Shown here piece by piece: positions 18,759 through 27,631 of a DNA stretch of 64,000 nucleotides. The position numbers and the translations under genes are program-made. Every line of letters starts with the position of its first letter. Positions within the stretch are counted from its first letter, which is position 1. The stretch is from Mucilaginibacter empetricola (GTDB lineage Bacteria; Bacteroidota; Bacteroidia; Sphingobacteriales; Sphingobacteriaceae): NCBI RefSeq assembly GCF_024808665.1, contig NZ_JANUBZ010000010.1:124001-188000 (forward strand). The letters are read 5' to 3'. The notes beneath the pieces are model-generated. The model searched no databases. It was given only the letters and a program-made list of their open reading frames with translations, and was not told where the DNA came from.

Positions 18759-18766
18759 TAAATTTG
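18759..18766 (+). promoter_or_regulatory. Bacteroidota -7 box upstream of FKBP lipoprotein
   Basis: TAAATTTG fits TAnnTTTG exactly and would give a leader of about 90 bases before the ATG at 18860. A TTTG at 18742-18745 is too close to be a standard -33 box. The 278-base gap 18582-18859 holds nothing else recognisable. Confidence 0.35.
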
Positions 18767-18859
18767 CCGTTTGAAACAGCTATGCATAATAGCGGGCTGT
18801 AATGAAATGCAGCTGAGTTTACAAAAGGCAAAATTAACCGAATTGGAGAAGAAAAACGG

Positions 18860-19390
18860 ATGAACCGGATACTGTTAATTTTATTGCTTTTTGCTGCCGG
18901 CTTATCGGGCTGTAGTAAAACATCAAATAATGCTGATGCGATAAACGCACAGTTGGTTATTGACAAAAAAGTTATAACAAGCTATTTAAAAAATAACAAT
19001 ATAACTGCAACACAGGTAGATTCATCAGGTATTGGAACCGGAATTTATTACACGGTTGATACTGTTGGCACGGGAGTAAATTTGTATACCAATTCAACCC
19101 TGGTAACCATGAGTTATACGGGTACTTTGTTAAATACAAATGGAACACTAGGGGCCGTATTTGCACAAACAAATACGCCGCCCAATAATTTTCATCCTTC
19201 CTTTGTTTTAGGGTCGGTAATAGAAGGTTGGCAATTGGGTTTGCCGGCCGCTAAAGTTGGTGTTGGGGGCACTTTAACGCTATATGTGCCTTCAAAGTAC
19301 GCTTACGGGCCTTATGCACAACCACAAATAGGATTGCCTGCAAACGCAGTGTTAATATTTAATATTACCATATTTAACATAACAAATTAA
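18860..19390 (+). CDS. FKBP-type peptidyl-prolyl isomerase, lipoprotein
   Basis: 176 residues. Lipoprotein signal MNRILLILLLFAAGLSGC with acylated Cys18. A single FKBP domain covers about 55-175: VTMSYTGTLLNTNG, FVLGSVIEGWQLGLPAAKVGVGG and LYVPSKYAYG are family motifs, and the end LPANAVLIFNITIFNI is the final strand. It would catalyse proline isomerisation or act as a chaperone at the outer membrane or in the periplasm. It is followed after 78 bases by a two-domain relative on the same strand, which looks like a local duplication. Not all FKBP active-site aromatics are evident, so isomerase activity is uncertain. Confidence 0.88.
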   Translation: MNRILLILLLFAAGLSGCSKTSNNADAINAQLVIDKKVITSYLKNNNITATQVDSSGIGTGIYYTVDTVGTGVNLYTNSTLVTMSYTGTLLNTNGTLGAVFAQTNTPPNNFHPSFVLGSVIEGWQLGLPAAKVGVGGTLTLYVPSKYAYGPYAQPQIGLPANAVLIFNITIFNITN

Positions 19391-19468
19391 AAAGCATATT
19401 AAAAAACTATAATAAAAGATAGTGTGACGATGCAGGCTGATTAGCCGTTTTAAAAACAAATATTACAA

Positions 19469-20437
19469 ATGAAACAAACAACTTTTACTCTTTTATTATT
19501 TTGTGTAATAGGGTTACTATCATGCCGTAAAAACAGTATTCAGCCTGATATTAAACAATATGATCAGCAGCAAATAACAAATTATATAAAATCGCAGGGA
19601 ATAACCGGAATGGTAAGAGATACCGTAGGCGGCGATACCACCGGCATATACTATCAGATACTTACGCCTGGAAATACTGCGCACAGATTGCAGTATCCGA
19701 GTCAGATTTCACTGGTATATACTGTACAGACATTTGACGGAACATATATTTCAGCAGATACCATAAACAATCACTTTTATGATTATTTGGGCCATATATC
19801 AACTGATAACCTGCCTTTGGGTTTGCAAACTGCTATCATAAACGACTTGAAATATAGCGGTGGCCGTATGCGTGTTTTAATACCATCGCACCTGGCTTAT
19901 GGCGTGAATGGTACCGGTTCCGGAAGCTCGCAAGTTGCTAATAGCCGTATTGGTGGTAACGAGTGTTTGGATTATTATGTTAATATAGTTGATAACCAGG
20001 CTGCTTATGATAGTATATCAATAGCAAAATACATGGCGGCAAATGCCATGACCGGCTATACCAGAATTACCGACAATGCCGATGCTTACGGCACTTACTA
20101 TAAGGTGTTAACTGCGCCAACAAGTAATGATTATATTAATTTCAACAGTACACTTACTTATTATAACACTGGTCAAATTTTAAATGGGGTTATTTTTAGT
20201 GACCAAAATGCCACTGTTTCGGTGCCGTCTGACGTAAACGGACTGGTAGCAGGTGTACAAAGTGCAATGATAGAAAGTCAATCAAGTGTTGGAAGTAAGA
20301 TATCCATTCTTATCCCTTCTAAAGGAGGGTATGGCACGGCTTCGCAAACAGCTGCCAATCAATATGGGCAATCGGTTACTGTACCTGCTAATAGTGTTTT
20401 AAGGTTCACATTTGTAATTGCAACAGTTACGCCGTAA
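19469..20437 (+). CDS. Tandem FKBP-domain lipoprotein
   Basis: 322 residues. Lipoprotein signal (FCVIGLLSC, acylated Cys19). Two FKBP-like modules follow. The first (about 35-175) contains YYQILTPGNT, LGLQTAIINDLKYSGGRMRV and LIPSHLAYG; the second (about 185-322) contains TYYKVLTAPT, AGVQSAMIESQSSVGSK and LIPSKGGYG and ends LRFTFVIATVTP. Both lack some residues of active FKBPs, and the middle of the second is shortened, so one may be only a scaffold. Paralogous to the gene before it. Likely a periplasmic-side fold helper anchored in a membrane; the client is unknown. Confidence 0.82.
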   Translation: MKQTTFTLLLFCVIGLLSCRKNSIQPDIKQYDQQQITNYIKSQGITGMVRDTVGGDTTGIYYQILTPGNTAHRLQYPSQISLVYTVQTFDGTYISADTINNHFYDYLGHISTDNLPLGLQTAIINDLKYSGGRMRVLIPSHLAYGVNGTGSGSSQVANSRIGGNECLDYYVNIVDNQAAYDSISIAKYMAANAMTGYTRITDNADAYGTYYKVLTAPTSNDYINFNSTLTYYNTGQILNGVIFSDQNATVSVPSDVNGLVAGVQSAMIESQSSVGSKISILIPSKGGYGTASQTAANQYGQSVTVPANSVLRFTFVIATVTP

Positions 20438-20599
20438 ACAACAGTTTCCTGCTTAAAAAAATGGTATTTTTAGTGTTATTTCTCTAATTGATTGTTTTTT
20501 AATTCGTTAAGAAAATGACAATTTGTTAATGTGAAATTTATTAACCTTTGATTTGTTTTTTATATGCTTGAAGAATTATTTAACCTTGTCGATAATTAC

Positions 20600-21057
20600 A
20601 TGAAAAAAACAATCCTTGTTATTTTATTTTGTTAGTTGGATTTTCTTTTAGCTTAAAGGCGCAAGATATTCCTATGTATGAATATTACAATACAAAAACG
20701 CACTTGCATTTTTATACCACAAGTGCGACCGAACTAGGGTCAGGTGGGAATGGCTGGGTTCAAAACGGAATACTTGGATATGTAGAAGCCTATCCAGCTA
20801 ATCAAGTGAATCCGATTTATAGGTATTATCAAAGTACCTCCGGCGCTCACTACTATACGATAACGCCTAATGCCGTTCCAGATGGTTTTGTTTATGAGTC
20901 AATAATCGGTTGTGCAGCAGCGCCGCCTATTGCTGTCTTAACTGAAGTTTATGAGTTTTTTAACTCTTCTAATGGCGATTACTACTACTCCACTTCAACC
21001 ACGGTTCCTAGTGGTTATAAATTAAATGGTGGCAAGTTTTATGTAACCAACGACTAA
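20600..21057 (+). pseudogene. Secreted DUF5648-like protein, frameshifted in the signal peptide
   Basis: An ATG at 20600 reads MKKTILVILFC and then stops (TAG at 20633). One frame over, from 20629, the sequence continues LVGFSFSLKAQ and 130 further residues. Adding one T to the ATTTTATTTT tract would fuse the two into a perfect signal peptide with an AQ cleavage site. The body has three repeats of the DUF5648 style (YEYYNTKTHLHFYTT, YRYYQSTSGAHYYTI, YEFFNSSNGDYYYST). The body is intact, so the break is recent, a sequencing error, or a slippage switch. A TTG at 20629 is the only start of the long frame and gives no n-region. Function unknown; perhaps surface carbohydrate binding. Confidence 0.75.
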
Positions 21058-21078
21058 TTTGACGTATTATTAAATAAT

Positions 21079-21125
21079 GGGTTTTAAATATCAGCTTAAA
21101 GCAATATTCAAAACCCGTTTTTATT
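21079..21125 (+). terminator. Terminator after DUF5648-like gene
   Basis: GGGTTTTAAATAT (21079-21091) pairs with ATATTCAAAACCC (21104-21116) with one mismatch, followed by GTTTTTATTTT. Intact terminator downstream of the frameshifted gene. Confidence 0.75.
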
Positions 21126-21245
21126 TTGTGATTAAAAACTGTCTGTTATCTTTGCTTTTATCCTGAACAATATCATAGTTGAGTGTACGTTGATCTTTTT
21201 AGGAATATAATAAACTAATTGTACTAGGTCAGTTAAAGATTATAG

Positions 21246-22181
21246 ATGTTGAATACTAATACACCCTGGGTTGAATCTCCCTTCTTCGAAGAAATATTAA
21301 AATCAAAAACACTTACCAGCGAACAAATTGCGCTTATAAGAGAATATCGGGAAAATGGCTTTGTGGTTTTAAAAAATGTGCTGCCGCAATCATTGCTCGA
21401 CGAAGCACGGGAAGACGCAGAAGCAAAAGCTTTTAACCCCGATTTTCCTATTAAAACCACACGTGATAATACCCGTATACAGGATTTTTGGAAAGTATCA
21501 GCAGCAGTAAGAGAATTGGCTTGCTACCCAAAAGTGTTGGAAACGTTAGAGCTTTTGTATGAAAGAGAAGCTATCCCGTTTCAAACATTAAATTTCCGGT
21601 TCGGCACTCAGCAAAGGGCGCATTCTGACACTATCCACTTCAGCTCGTTGCCGGCAAGGTTTATGTGCGGCGTTTGGGTTGCTCTGGAAGATATCACAGA
21701 AGAAAACGGGCCTGTGTTTTATTATCCCGGCTCGCAGAGACTACCAGAATATAATTTCTCATACATCAGGAATACCTCCGAAACAACTTCGTATAACAAT
21801 TATGCCGAATATGAGGATTTTATAGAAAAAATTGTGGAGGTAAATCAACTGGAAAAAAAGAAATTTCTGGCAAAAAAAGGCGACTTGTTAATCTGGTCTT
21901 CAAATATTATTCATGGTGGTTCGCCAGTTACTAAAGAAGGATCAACCCGGTGGTCGCAGGTTACGCATTACTTTTTTGAAGGCTGTTATTATTACACGCC
22001 GATGCTCTCAAACATGGTAACCAACCAGTTGGACATCAGGTACCGACTGGAAAATATTAAAACGGGTAAGCGGATAGATCAATCGTACAATGGGAAAAAG
22101 CTTAACTATTTAAAAACAGGAAAAAAACTATTCACATTTACAGGAAGCTTAAAAATACCAAAGCTGTTTAGTAAGTTTTAG
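21246..22181 (+). CDS. Phytanoyl-CoA dioxygenase-like Fe(II)/2OG oxygenase
   Basis: 311 residues. Double-stranded beta-helix dioxygenase of the PhyH family: iron ligands His126 and Asp128 (AHSDTIHF), His223 (IIHGG), and 2-oxoglutarate-binding Arg235 (STRWSQVTHYF). VWVALEDITEENGPVFYYPG is the typical central strand. It should hydroxylate a small molecule or lipid side chain using O2 and 2-oxoglutarate. No signal peptide. Upstream and downstream genes do not indicate a pathway; the photolyase is convergent with 13 bases between stops. Substrate cannot be inferred. Confidence 0.9.
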   Translation: MLNTNTPWVESPFFEEILKSKTLTSEQIALIREYRENGFVVLKNVLPQSLLDEAREDAEAKAFNPDFPIKTTRDNTRIQDFWKVSAAVRELACYPKVLETLELLYEREAIPFQTLNFRFGTQQRAHSDTIHFSSLPARFMCGVWVALEDITEENGPVFYYPGSQRLPEYNFSYIRNTSETTSYNNYAEYEDFIEKIVEVNQLEKKKFLAKKGDLLIWSSNIIHGGSPVTKEGSTRWSQVTHYFFEGCYYYTPMLSNMVTNQLDIRYRLENIKTGKRIDQSYNGKKLNYLKTGKKLFTFTGSLKIPKLFSKF

Positions 22182-22194
22182 TGTGGAGATAGGT

Positions 22195-23502
22195 TTATCC
22201 CGATAACGCTTCTTTAAACACTTTTAAACACCTGTCGCGTGCAAAAGCATGATCTACAATGGGTGATGGGTATTTGCCGAAATCGGCATATTCAGGTACC
22301 CATTTTTTAACATATTTAAGGTCCGGGTCAAACTTTTTAAGCTGTGCATCGGGACTAAAAATTCTGAAATAAGGCGCTGCATCGGTACCGCAGCCCGCCG
22401 ACCATTGCCAGCCACCAACATTGCTCGCCAATTCGTAATCCAGCAGTTTACGGGCAAAATAACGCTCGCCCCACCGCCAGTCTACCAGCAGGTGTTTGCT
22501 CAAAAAACTGGCCACCAGCATTCGCACGCGGTTGTGCATGTAGCCGGTTGCATTTAACTCGCGCATACCTGCATCTACCAGCGGGAAGCCCGTTTTACCA
22601 TTGCACCAGGCTTCAAATTGCCGTTCATCATTCACCCACTTAATACTATCATACTCTGGCCTGAAAGCATGATCGGTAGTCTGTGGAAAATGATAAAGAA
22701 TCATCATATAAAATTCCCGCCATATCAATTCATTGAGCCATGTTTTTTGACTAAATGTATTGGCTGTGCGGGCCAAATCGCGGATGCTTACGGTGCCAAA
22801 GCGCAAATGCAGACCAATATGGCTGGTGCCTTTTATAGCCGGAAAATCCCGTTTTTCGGCGTAATCGGGTATCAGTTCTTTATAATGGATGGCGGGAAAT
22901 TCAAGACTGTTTTTTTCAAAACCTATTTCTTTTAACGGGGGAATGCGAAATGATTCGATTTTTAAAAAATGATCGAAATACTTTTTGTTAGGATATGCCT
23001 TTAAATAAAATGGAGTAAGCTTGCTATACCATTTCCGATTGTAAGGCGTGTAAACCGTATATGGTTTGCCATCGTCTTTTACTATTTCATCTTTCTCAAA
23101 AATAACCTGGTCCTTATAAGTATTAAAGCTGATGTGGTGTTTGGATAAAAGCCCGGCAATTGCTTCATCGCGTTTTTTTGCGCCGGGTTCATAATCATGA
23201 TTGGTATAAACCGCTTTAATATTGTATTCGCTCAATAATTTTTTCCATGCATTTTCTGGGGTATCATAAAGTACCAATAAATTACTCCCCAACTTTTGCA
23301 AATCTTTATCAATCGCAATTACGGTTTGATAAATAAAAGTAACCCGGGCATCATCCTTGTCTTCCAGCTGGTTAAGGATAGCTTTATCAAAAATAAAAAT
23401 AGGTAATACCGGCAGCCCACTTTTTAAAGCATGGTATAGGCCTGCATTATCATCCAAACGCAAATCGCGCCTGAACCAGAAAATAACTATCCCCTTACCC
23501 AT
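22195..23502 (-). CDS. phrB: Deoxyribodipyrimidine photolyase, class I type
   Basis: 435 residues. The N-terminal antenna domain begins VIFWFRRDLRLDDNAGLYHAL. The FAD domain holds GLHLRFGTVSIRDLA, LNELIWREFYMMIL, GFPLVDAGMRELNATGYMHNRVRM and ELASNVGGWQWSAGCGTDAAPYFRIFSP, the last being the classic CPD-photolyase signature. It repairs UV-induced pyrimidine dimers with light. Its start overlaps the 3' end of the epimerase gene by 8 bases, so the two are co-transcribed, a pairing that is common in Bacteroidota. A second, DASH-type photolyase is encoded at 29723. CPD specificity is inferred from the motif. Confidence 0.93.
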   Translation of the reverse strand: MGKGIVIFWFRRDLRLDDNAGLYHALKSGLPVLPIFIFDKAILNQLEDKDDARVTFIYQTVIAIDKDLQKLGSNLLVLYDTPENAWKKLLSEYNIKAVYTNHDYEPGAKKRDEAIAGLLSKHHISFNTYKDQVIFEKDEIVKDDGKPYTVYTPYNRKWYSKLTPFYLKAYPNKKYFDHFLKIESFRIPPLKEIGFEKNSLEFPAIHYKELIPDYAEKRDFPAIKGTSHIGLHLRFGTVSIRDLARTANTFSQKTWLNELIWREFYMMILYHFPQTTDHAFRPEYDSIKWVNDERQFEAWCNGKTGFPLVDAGMRELNATGYMHNRVRMLVASFLSKHLLVDWRWGERYFARKLLDYELASNVGGWQWSAGCGTDAAPYFRIFSPDAQLKKFDPDLKYVKKWVPEYADFGKYPSPIVDHAFARDRCLKVFKEALSG

Positions 23503-24403
23503 AGATCTGTTTTAGGGCCGGAGCTATTTCGGGATATTTAAATTCAAACCCGGCATCTGTTATTTTTTGTGCCGATACTTTTGTGCTGCCTAATACAAGG
23601 GTACTCATTTCGCCCATAATTAATTTTAACAAAAATGCAGGCACATTGGGCGCCCACAATGGTTTACGTAACTGTTTGGCAACAGCTTGTGTAAGTTGCC
23701 TATTGGTAACCGCATGGGGCGCAACCATATTATAAATGCCTTCTAGTTCTTCATTTTCAATAGCAAAAAGATACATATCCACCACATCCTGCCAGTGTAT
23801 CCATGGTATCCATTGCTTGCCCGAACCCAACGGCGAGCCGACAAATAATTTTATGGGCATTGCCATTTTAGCCAATGCGCCGACAGTATCCAGCACTACG
23901 CCGGTACGGTATTTTACTATGCGCAGGTCCAGCTCTTTGCCTTCATTAACGGCAGCTTCCCAGTCAATGCAGCATTGAGCCATAAAATCAGTATTAGGGA
24001 GGCTTTCTTCGGTTAACAATTCATCTCCCCGGTCACTGTAATAGCCTGTAGCCGATGCAGAGATGATTGACTTTACCCGATGCTTTTTTTTACGTAATAA
24101 TTCATAAATCAGGCTGATGGATTTGGTGCGACTATCAACCAGTTCACGTTTGCGTTCTGCTGTCCAGGGTTTATCGGCGATACCCGCCCCGGCGAGATGA
24201 ATAATTATATCAACCCCGTCAATACAATGCTCATCAATCAAACCCTTATCAATATCCCACAAAAAGGTTTTCACCCTTTCATCTTTACCCGGCGAGCGGC
24301 TTAAATGACTAACGGCATAGCCCTTTTCCAATAATTGTTTGGTAAGGCTAAGCCCAATAAGACCCGTGCCGCCGGTAAGAAGAATGCTTTTTTGCTTGTT
24401 CAT
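23495..24403 (-). CDS. TIGR01777-type NAD(P)-dependent epimerase (YfcH/SulA-like)
   Basis: 302 residues from the ATG at 24403. The frame is open from 24442, but those 13 codons are encoded by a degenerate heptamer repeat, and the conserved protein starts MNKQKSILLTGGTGLIGLSL with the Rossmann GGTGLIG motif. Other family features are SATGYYSDRGDE, PWIHWQDVVDMY and YNMVAPHAVTN, and the C-terminal DUF1731-type part with VLGSTKVSAQKITDAGF. It is an atypical short-chain dehydrogenase/epimerase of unknown substrate. It overlaps phrB by 8 bases, so it is the first gene of that two-gene unit. Confidence 0.9.
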   Translation of the reverse strand: MNKQKSILLTGGTGLIGLSLTKQLLEKGYAVSHLSRSPGKDERVKTFLWDIDKGLIDEHCIDGVDIIIHLAGAGIADKPWTAERKRELVDSRTKSISLIYELLRKKKHRVKSIISASATGYYSDRGDELLTEESLPNTDFMAQCCIDWEAAVNEGKELDLRIVKYRTGVVLDTVGALAKMAMPIKLFVGSPLGSGKQWIPWIHWQDVVDMYLFAIENEELEGIYNMVAPHAVTNRQLTQAVAKQLRKPLWAPNVPAFLLKLIMGEMSTLVLGSTKVSAQKITDAGFEFKYPEIAPALKQIYG

Positions 24404-24414
24404 GGTTATTACTG

Positions 24415-24503
24415 AGTTCATAGTTGATGGTTCATAGATCATGGCTGTTTTGTTTCATTATATCAGTAGTGAAAACTATGAACTATGAGCCATCAACTAT
24501 GAG
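24415..24503. repeat. Inverted pair of degenerate heptamer arrays
   Basis: The left arm (24415-24444) reads AGTTCAT, AGTTGAT, GGTTCAT, AGATCAT; the right arm (24473-24503) reads AACTATG, AACTATG, AGCCATC, AACTATG. The arms are largely reverse complements with about 28 bases between, so a long imperfect hairpin can form. It fills the gap between the Dabb gene and the epimerase gene. Confidence 0.75.
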
Positions 24504-24818
24504 CTAAAATACGTTCACACTATCAGATACAACAACCTTGCTGCAAAGCGGTTTTGCATAGTTTTCTACAAACAGTAAATGGATCGGGTCATCCTGGTAA
24601 GCTTCCTGCGCTTCAGCAGTATCAAACAAAATCAAAAGCGATACATCATAGGTGCGGTCAATTACATCCCGAAAAGTTTCGGCAATAGTGCCGATATGGA
24701 TATCACGGATATAAGTAATAGGCACCAGGGTGTATAATCCCTCAATTAGTTTTGGTTTATCGGCTTTATCTTTCAGCCATAGGTGTACGTGGTGTACAAA
24801 AGTGTTTTCGAGTAGCAT
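24504..24818 (-). CDS. Dabb-family (stress-responsive alpha/beta barrel) protein
   Basis: 104 residues, a typical Dabb length. HHVHLWLKDKADKPKLIEGL opens the domain; IGTIAETF..DRTYDVSLLILFDTAEAQEAYQ and DPIHLLFVENYAKPL are its usual motifs. Dabb domains are small dimeric alpha/beta barrels, some of which bind small hydrophobic ligands or act in polyketide and flavour-compound metabolism; many are uncharacterised. Cytosolic, no signal. The stop codon TAG lies at the edge of the heptamer repeat. It is the same strand as the epimerase-phrB pair but is separated from it by the repeat pair, so co-transcription is doubtful. Confidence 0.85.
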   Translation of the reverse strand: MLLENTFVHHVHLWLKDKADKPKLIEGLYTLVPITYIRDIHIGTIAETFRDVIDRTYDVSLLILFDTAEAQEAYQDDPIHLLFVENYAKPLCSKVVVSDSVNVF

Positions 24819-24927
24819 ATTGTTGCGATTTTATAGCTCTAAAATGAGTATAAATAATGAATTGCAGATTTAAAAAGATCATCAATCAAAGAAATACCTT
24901 TTAAAACTCATCTACAGCTTTTTTCAT

Positions 24928-24956
24928 AGCGATGGGTTTTAAACCCATCGCTATAT
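24928..24956. repeat. REP-like perfect hairpin
   Basis: ATAGCGATGGGTTT and AAACCCATCGCTAT are exact complements around a single T. It lies just past the aarF stop on the minus strand but has no T-run there, so it is more like an interspersed palindrome than a terminator. One arm (ATCGCGATGGGTTTAAA) recurs at 27754-27770 before the tetR gene. Confidence 0.6.
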
Positions 24957-24982
24957 TGATAATTATCCTCCAACTGTAACCA

Positions 24983-26308
24983 TCAATATGCCAAAACCAC
25001 ATGCGGTTTAAAAGTATCTGTCTTTACTTCAGCTTTTAGCTCATGTAATATATTGTACAGGCCAAAATTGGTGCGGTTTACATAAATAAAGTGTTTTACA
25101 CCGCGTGCCTGTTTAAACTCGGGCATTTTAGATACCTTTTCGCCGAAGCCGTACAGTTCCTCAAAAAAAGCAGTCTGACTAAAATCAAAACGGTCATTAA
25201 TATAAGGCTTGGCAAACAGGCCAATCATTTGCTTATACATGGTATAATAAAACTCAATTTGCGCCGGGGTATCGTCCTTATGGATCATATCCAGCAGGCG
25301 GAAGGCTTTTATAGTTTCCTCCTTATTATCCATTAAGTTGGATGAGGTAAGCGAGAAGAAAGGATAATAAAAATCTTCGGGCATTTCTTTAATGCAGCCA
25401 AAATCAATAATGCCTAGTTTGCCTTCTGGCGTAATCATAAAATTACCGGGATGCGGATCGGCGTGTACGGCGCGAAGCTCGTGCTGCTGAAAGTTATAAA
25501 AATCCCACAAAGCTTGCCCAATGGTATTCCTTAATTGTTGCGATGGGTTGGTGTTTAAAAACTCGCGGAGATGCTGCCCTTCCAGCCAGTCCATAGTGAT
25601 AATGCGCTTGCTGGATAGCTCAGGGTAGTATGTCGGAAAAACCACATTGTCTAAATTGGCACAGGCCGTAGAAAACTCGATAGAGCGGCGTACTTCCAGC
25701 TCATAATCTGTTTCCTCCAGCAGGCGTTCTTCTACCTCGCGCATATAAATGTCCAGTTCCTTTTCGCTCATACCCAGTAGGCGGAAGGCGAATGGTTTTA
25801 CCAGTTTTAAATCAGATGATATAGAATCGCCCACGCCCGGATACTGGATCTTTACAGCCAGTTTTTTGCCGTCGAGTTCGGCTTCGTGTACCTGCCCTAT
25901 AGATGCAGCGTTTGATGAGCGAACGTTAAACTTATCGTAAATTTTATCGGGCGATTTGCCGAAATACTTCTTAAAGGTTTGCACAATCAGCGGCCCGGAT
26001 AGTGGCGGTGCATTGTACTGCGATTGAGAAAACTTGTCGGTATAGGCTTGCGGCAGCAGGTTTTTATCCATGCTGAGCATTTGCGCAACCTTGAGTGCGC
26101 TGCCTTTGAGCTCGCTTAGTGACTCATAAATATCTGAAGCATTATCTTCATTCAGTTCTGAATTATCCATATCCGGATTAAACAGCTTTTTGGAGTAATG
26201 CTTTATGTAATTGCCACCTACCTTTAACCCGGTTTTTACAAATTTTGCCGAGCGTTGAACTTTGGAGGTTGGTATGCTATTTTGTTCTTTCGGTGCGTTA
26301 TCACTCAT
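24983..26308 (-). CDS. AarF/UbiB (ABC1) family atypical kinase
   Basis: 441 residues. ABC1-domain features: KVAQMLSMDKNLLPQAY (the KxGQ-like region, here KVAQ at about 57), ASIGQVHEAELDGKKLAVKIQYPGV with the Ala-rich nucleotide loop, HADPHPGNF catalytic segment and IDFGCIKEM metal-binding segment. These ADP/ATP-binding proteins support isoprenoid-quinone biosynthesis or lipid handling. No transmembrane helix at the C-terminus. It is the last gene of a tetR-HAD-aarF unit with an 8-base gap before it. The KxGQ motif appears as KVAQ, a small departure from the UbiB consensus. Confidence 0.92.
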   Translation of the reverse strand: MSDNAPKEQNSIPTSKVQRSAKFVKTGLKVGGNYIKHYSKKLFNPDMDNSELNEDNASDIYESLSELKGSALKVAQMLSMDKNLLPQAYTDKFSQSQYNAPPLSGPLIVQTFKKYFGKSPDKIYDKFNVRSSNAASIGQVHEAELDGKKLAVKIQYPGVGDSISSDLKLVKPFAFRLLGMSEKELDIYMREVEERLLEETDYELEVRRSIEFSTACANLDNVVFPTYYPELSSKRIITMDWLEGQHLREFLNTNPSQQLRNTIGQALWDFYNFQQHELRAVHADPHPGNFMITPEGKLGIIDFGCIKEMPEDFYYPFFSLTSSNLMDNKEETIKAFRLLDMIHKDDTPAQIEFYYTMYKQMIGLFAKPYINDRFDFSQTAFFEELYGFGEKVSKMPEFKQARGVKHFIYVNRTNFGLYNILHELKAEVKTDTFKPHVVLAY

Positions 26309-26316
26309 CTTTTTTG

Positions 26317-27009
26317 TTATTCAAATAATGCCACCAGCCTCTGCACGTTTAAATCTGTGTAGTCGTCAATTACCAGATTCACCGGTTGCAGATCAGCCGC
26401 CGGGTGCCCGGTGGTAATCCCTACAACTTTCATTCCGGCACTGTTGCCAGCTTTTAGGCCCGCTAGCGAATCTTCAAATACCACGCATCTTTCGGGTGGG
26501 GTGTTCAGCATTTCGGCGGCTTTTAAAAATATATCCGGGTTTGGTTTGGGCTTGCTCACCATACTCGAGTTTACAATTTCCTCAAAATCATCCCTTATCG
26601 GCACACGATCGAGTATGAAATTGATATCCTCAACTGTTGCCGATGTGGCCATGGCCATTTTTATACCTGCGGTTTTTAAGCCGGTTAAAAAGTTTTCCAA
26701 GCCTTTTATAGCTGTTACATGCGGAGCATATAATTCGCGGTAATATCCTTCTTTTTCATCCAACAAGCCTTTTAAGGTTGCTTTGTCATCGGTATTAAAA
26801 AGCCTTTTCAGAGTTTCTGTTATCGGCACGCCGCTTATTTCGGTGTAATAAGTTGTTTTGCTTAGCTCGCCTTTATTGTACTTTTTAAAAAGGGCCTGCC
26901 ATGATTTATAGTGATATGGTGTGTTATCAATCAAAGTACCATCCATATCAAAAATTACTGCGAAGTTGTTAGTTGCTTCCAAATCCCATGCTTTCTTTAA
27001 GACCGCCAT
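26317..27009 (-). CDS. HAD-superfamily hydrolase, beta-phosphoglucomutase-like
   Basis: 230 residues. Motif I FDMDGTLIDN near 20-29, motif II ATSAT, motif III Lys in SKPKPNPDIF, and motif IV EDSLAGLKAGNSAGM. A helical cap between motif I and II (about 35-95) places it with subclass I beta-phosphoglucomutase/phosphatase enzymes. It probably dephosphorylates or isomerises a small sugar phosphate. The start overlaps the end of the tetR-like gene by 41 bases; a start inside the neighbour is supported because no other Met precedes motif I. Translational coupling in the operon is likely. Confidence 0.92.
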   Translation of the reverse strand: MAVLKKAWDLEATNNFAVIFDMDGTLIDNTPYHYKSWQALFKKYNKGELSKTTYYTEISGVPITETLKRLFNTDDKATLKGLLDEKEGYYRELYAPHVTAIKGLENFLTGLKTAGIKMAMATSATVEDINFILDRVPIRDDFEEIVNSSMVSKPKPNPDIFLKAAEMLNTPPERCVVFEDSLAGLKAGNSAGMKVVGITTGHPAADLQPVNLVIDDYTDLNVQRLVALFE

Positions 27010-27631
27010 GTTTGGCTAAAAATTTACCATACTCAAACAGGTTGTCGATAGGAGAACGCTGGAACAGATCAAAAGTAACATTGATGCCTTTTTCAATAGC
27101 CTCGTCTGTTTTTTCAAAGCCGGTAGAACTGTCGTTTATCCAAAAGTTAAGTATAAATACCAGTTGCACCCAAAGGGCATCTTTATAGCGATTAGAAAAG
27201 AATTTACGCTCCGAAAGCTCATTCGATTCAATGCCTTCTGCAATAAGCGATTGGCAAAAGTTTTCAAAAACTTCTTTTATACCGCTAAATGTTTGCGGAG
27301 TAGAAAAACTTTTGGGCTGTTTTTTTACACTGTAAACCACAAAGCTGCGGTTACCTTTTATCAGCTCAAAAAAGCTATAAAAAAATGACAATGCTTTTTC
27401 GCGCGAGGTATATTGTACCCAAACATCCTGGGTTTTTATTTCGCCGATGGTTTTCACCGCAAAATTTGTCCATATATTTTGTTCGATAGCATCGAACGAA
27501 GCAAAGAAGCGGTAAAATTCTTCCTCGGGCATTTTGTTTTTCTTGGCAAAAATATAAACCGACTTAGGCTGTTCGCCCTCTGTAAGTACAAAATCTATAT
27601 ATGCTTTCTGGATGCTCTCTACAGTAGCCAT
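26969..27631 (-). CDS. TetR-family regulator, C-terminal-domain type
   Basis: 220 residues from the ATG at 27631 (MATVESIQ); the open frame reaches 27688 but the added 19 residues are hydrophobic and atypical. The N-terminal helical part (about 5-55) contains KSVYIFAKKNKMPEEEFYRFF, a weak helix-turn-helix; the remainder is helical (TetR C-terminal style, with FYSFFELIKGNRSF and NFWINDSSTGFEKTDEAIEKGI). Similar proteins precede AarF homologues in Bacteroidota, as here, so it may relate to quinone or lipid metabolism. Whether it still binds DNA is uncertain. Confidence 0.75.
   Translation of the reverse strand: MATVESIQKAYIDFVLTEGEQPKSVYIFAKKNKMPEEEFYRFFASFDAIEQNIWTNFAVKTIGEIKTQDVWVQYTSREKALSFFYSFFELIKGNRSFVVYSVKKQPKSFSTPQTFSGIKEVFENFCQSLIAEGIESNELSERKFFSNRYKDALWVQLVFILNFWINDSSTGFEKTDEAIEKGINVTFDLFQRSPIDNLFEYGKFLAKHGGLKESMGFGSN

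Noticed and set aside
24983..26308. Specific ubiB assignment
   Set aside because: ABC1 proteins cannot be assigned a precise quinone step from motifs, and this phylum uses menaquinone.
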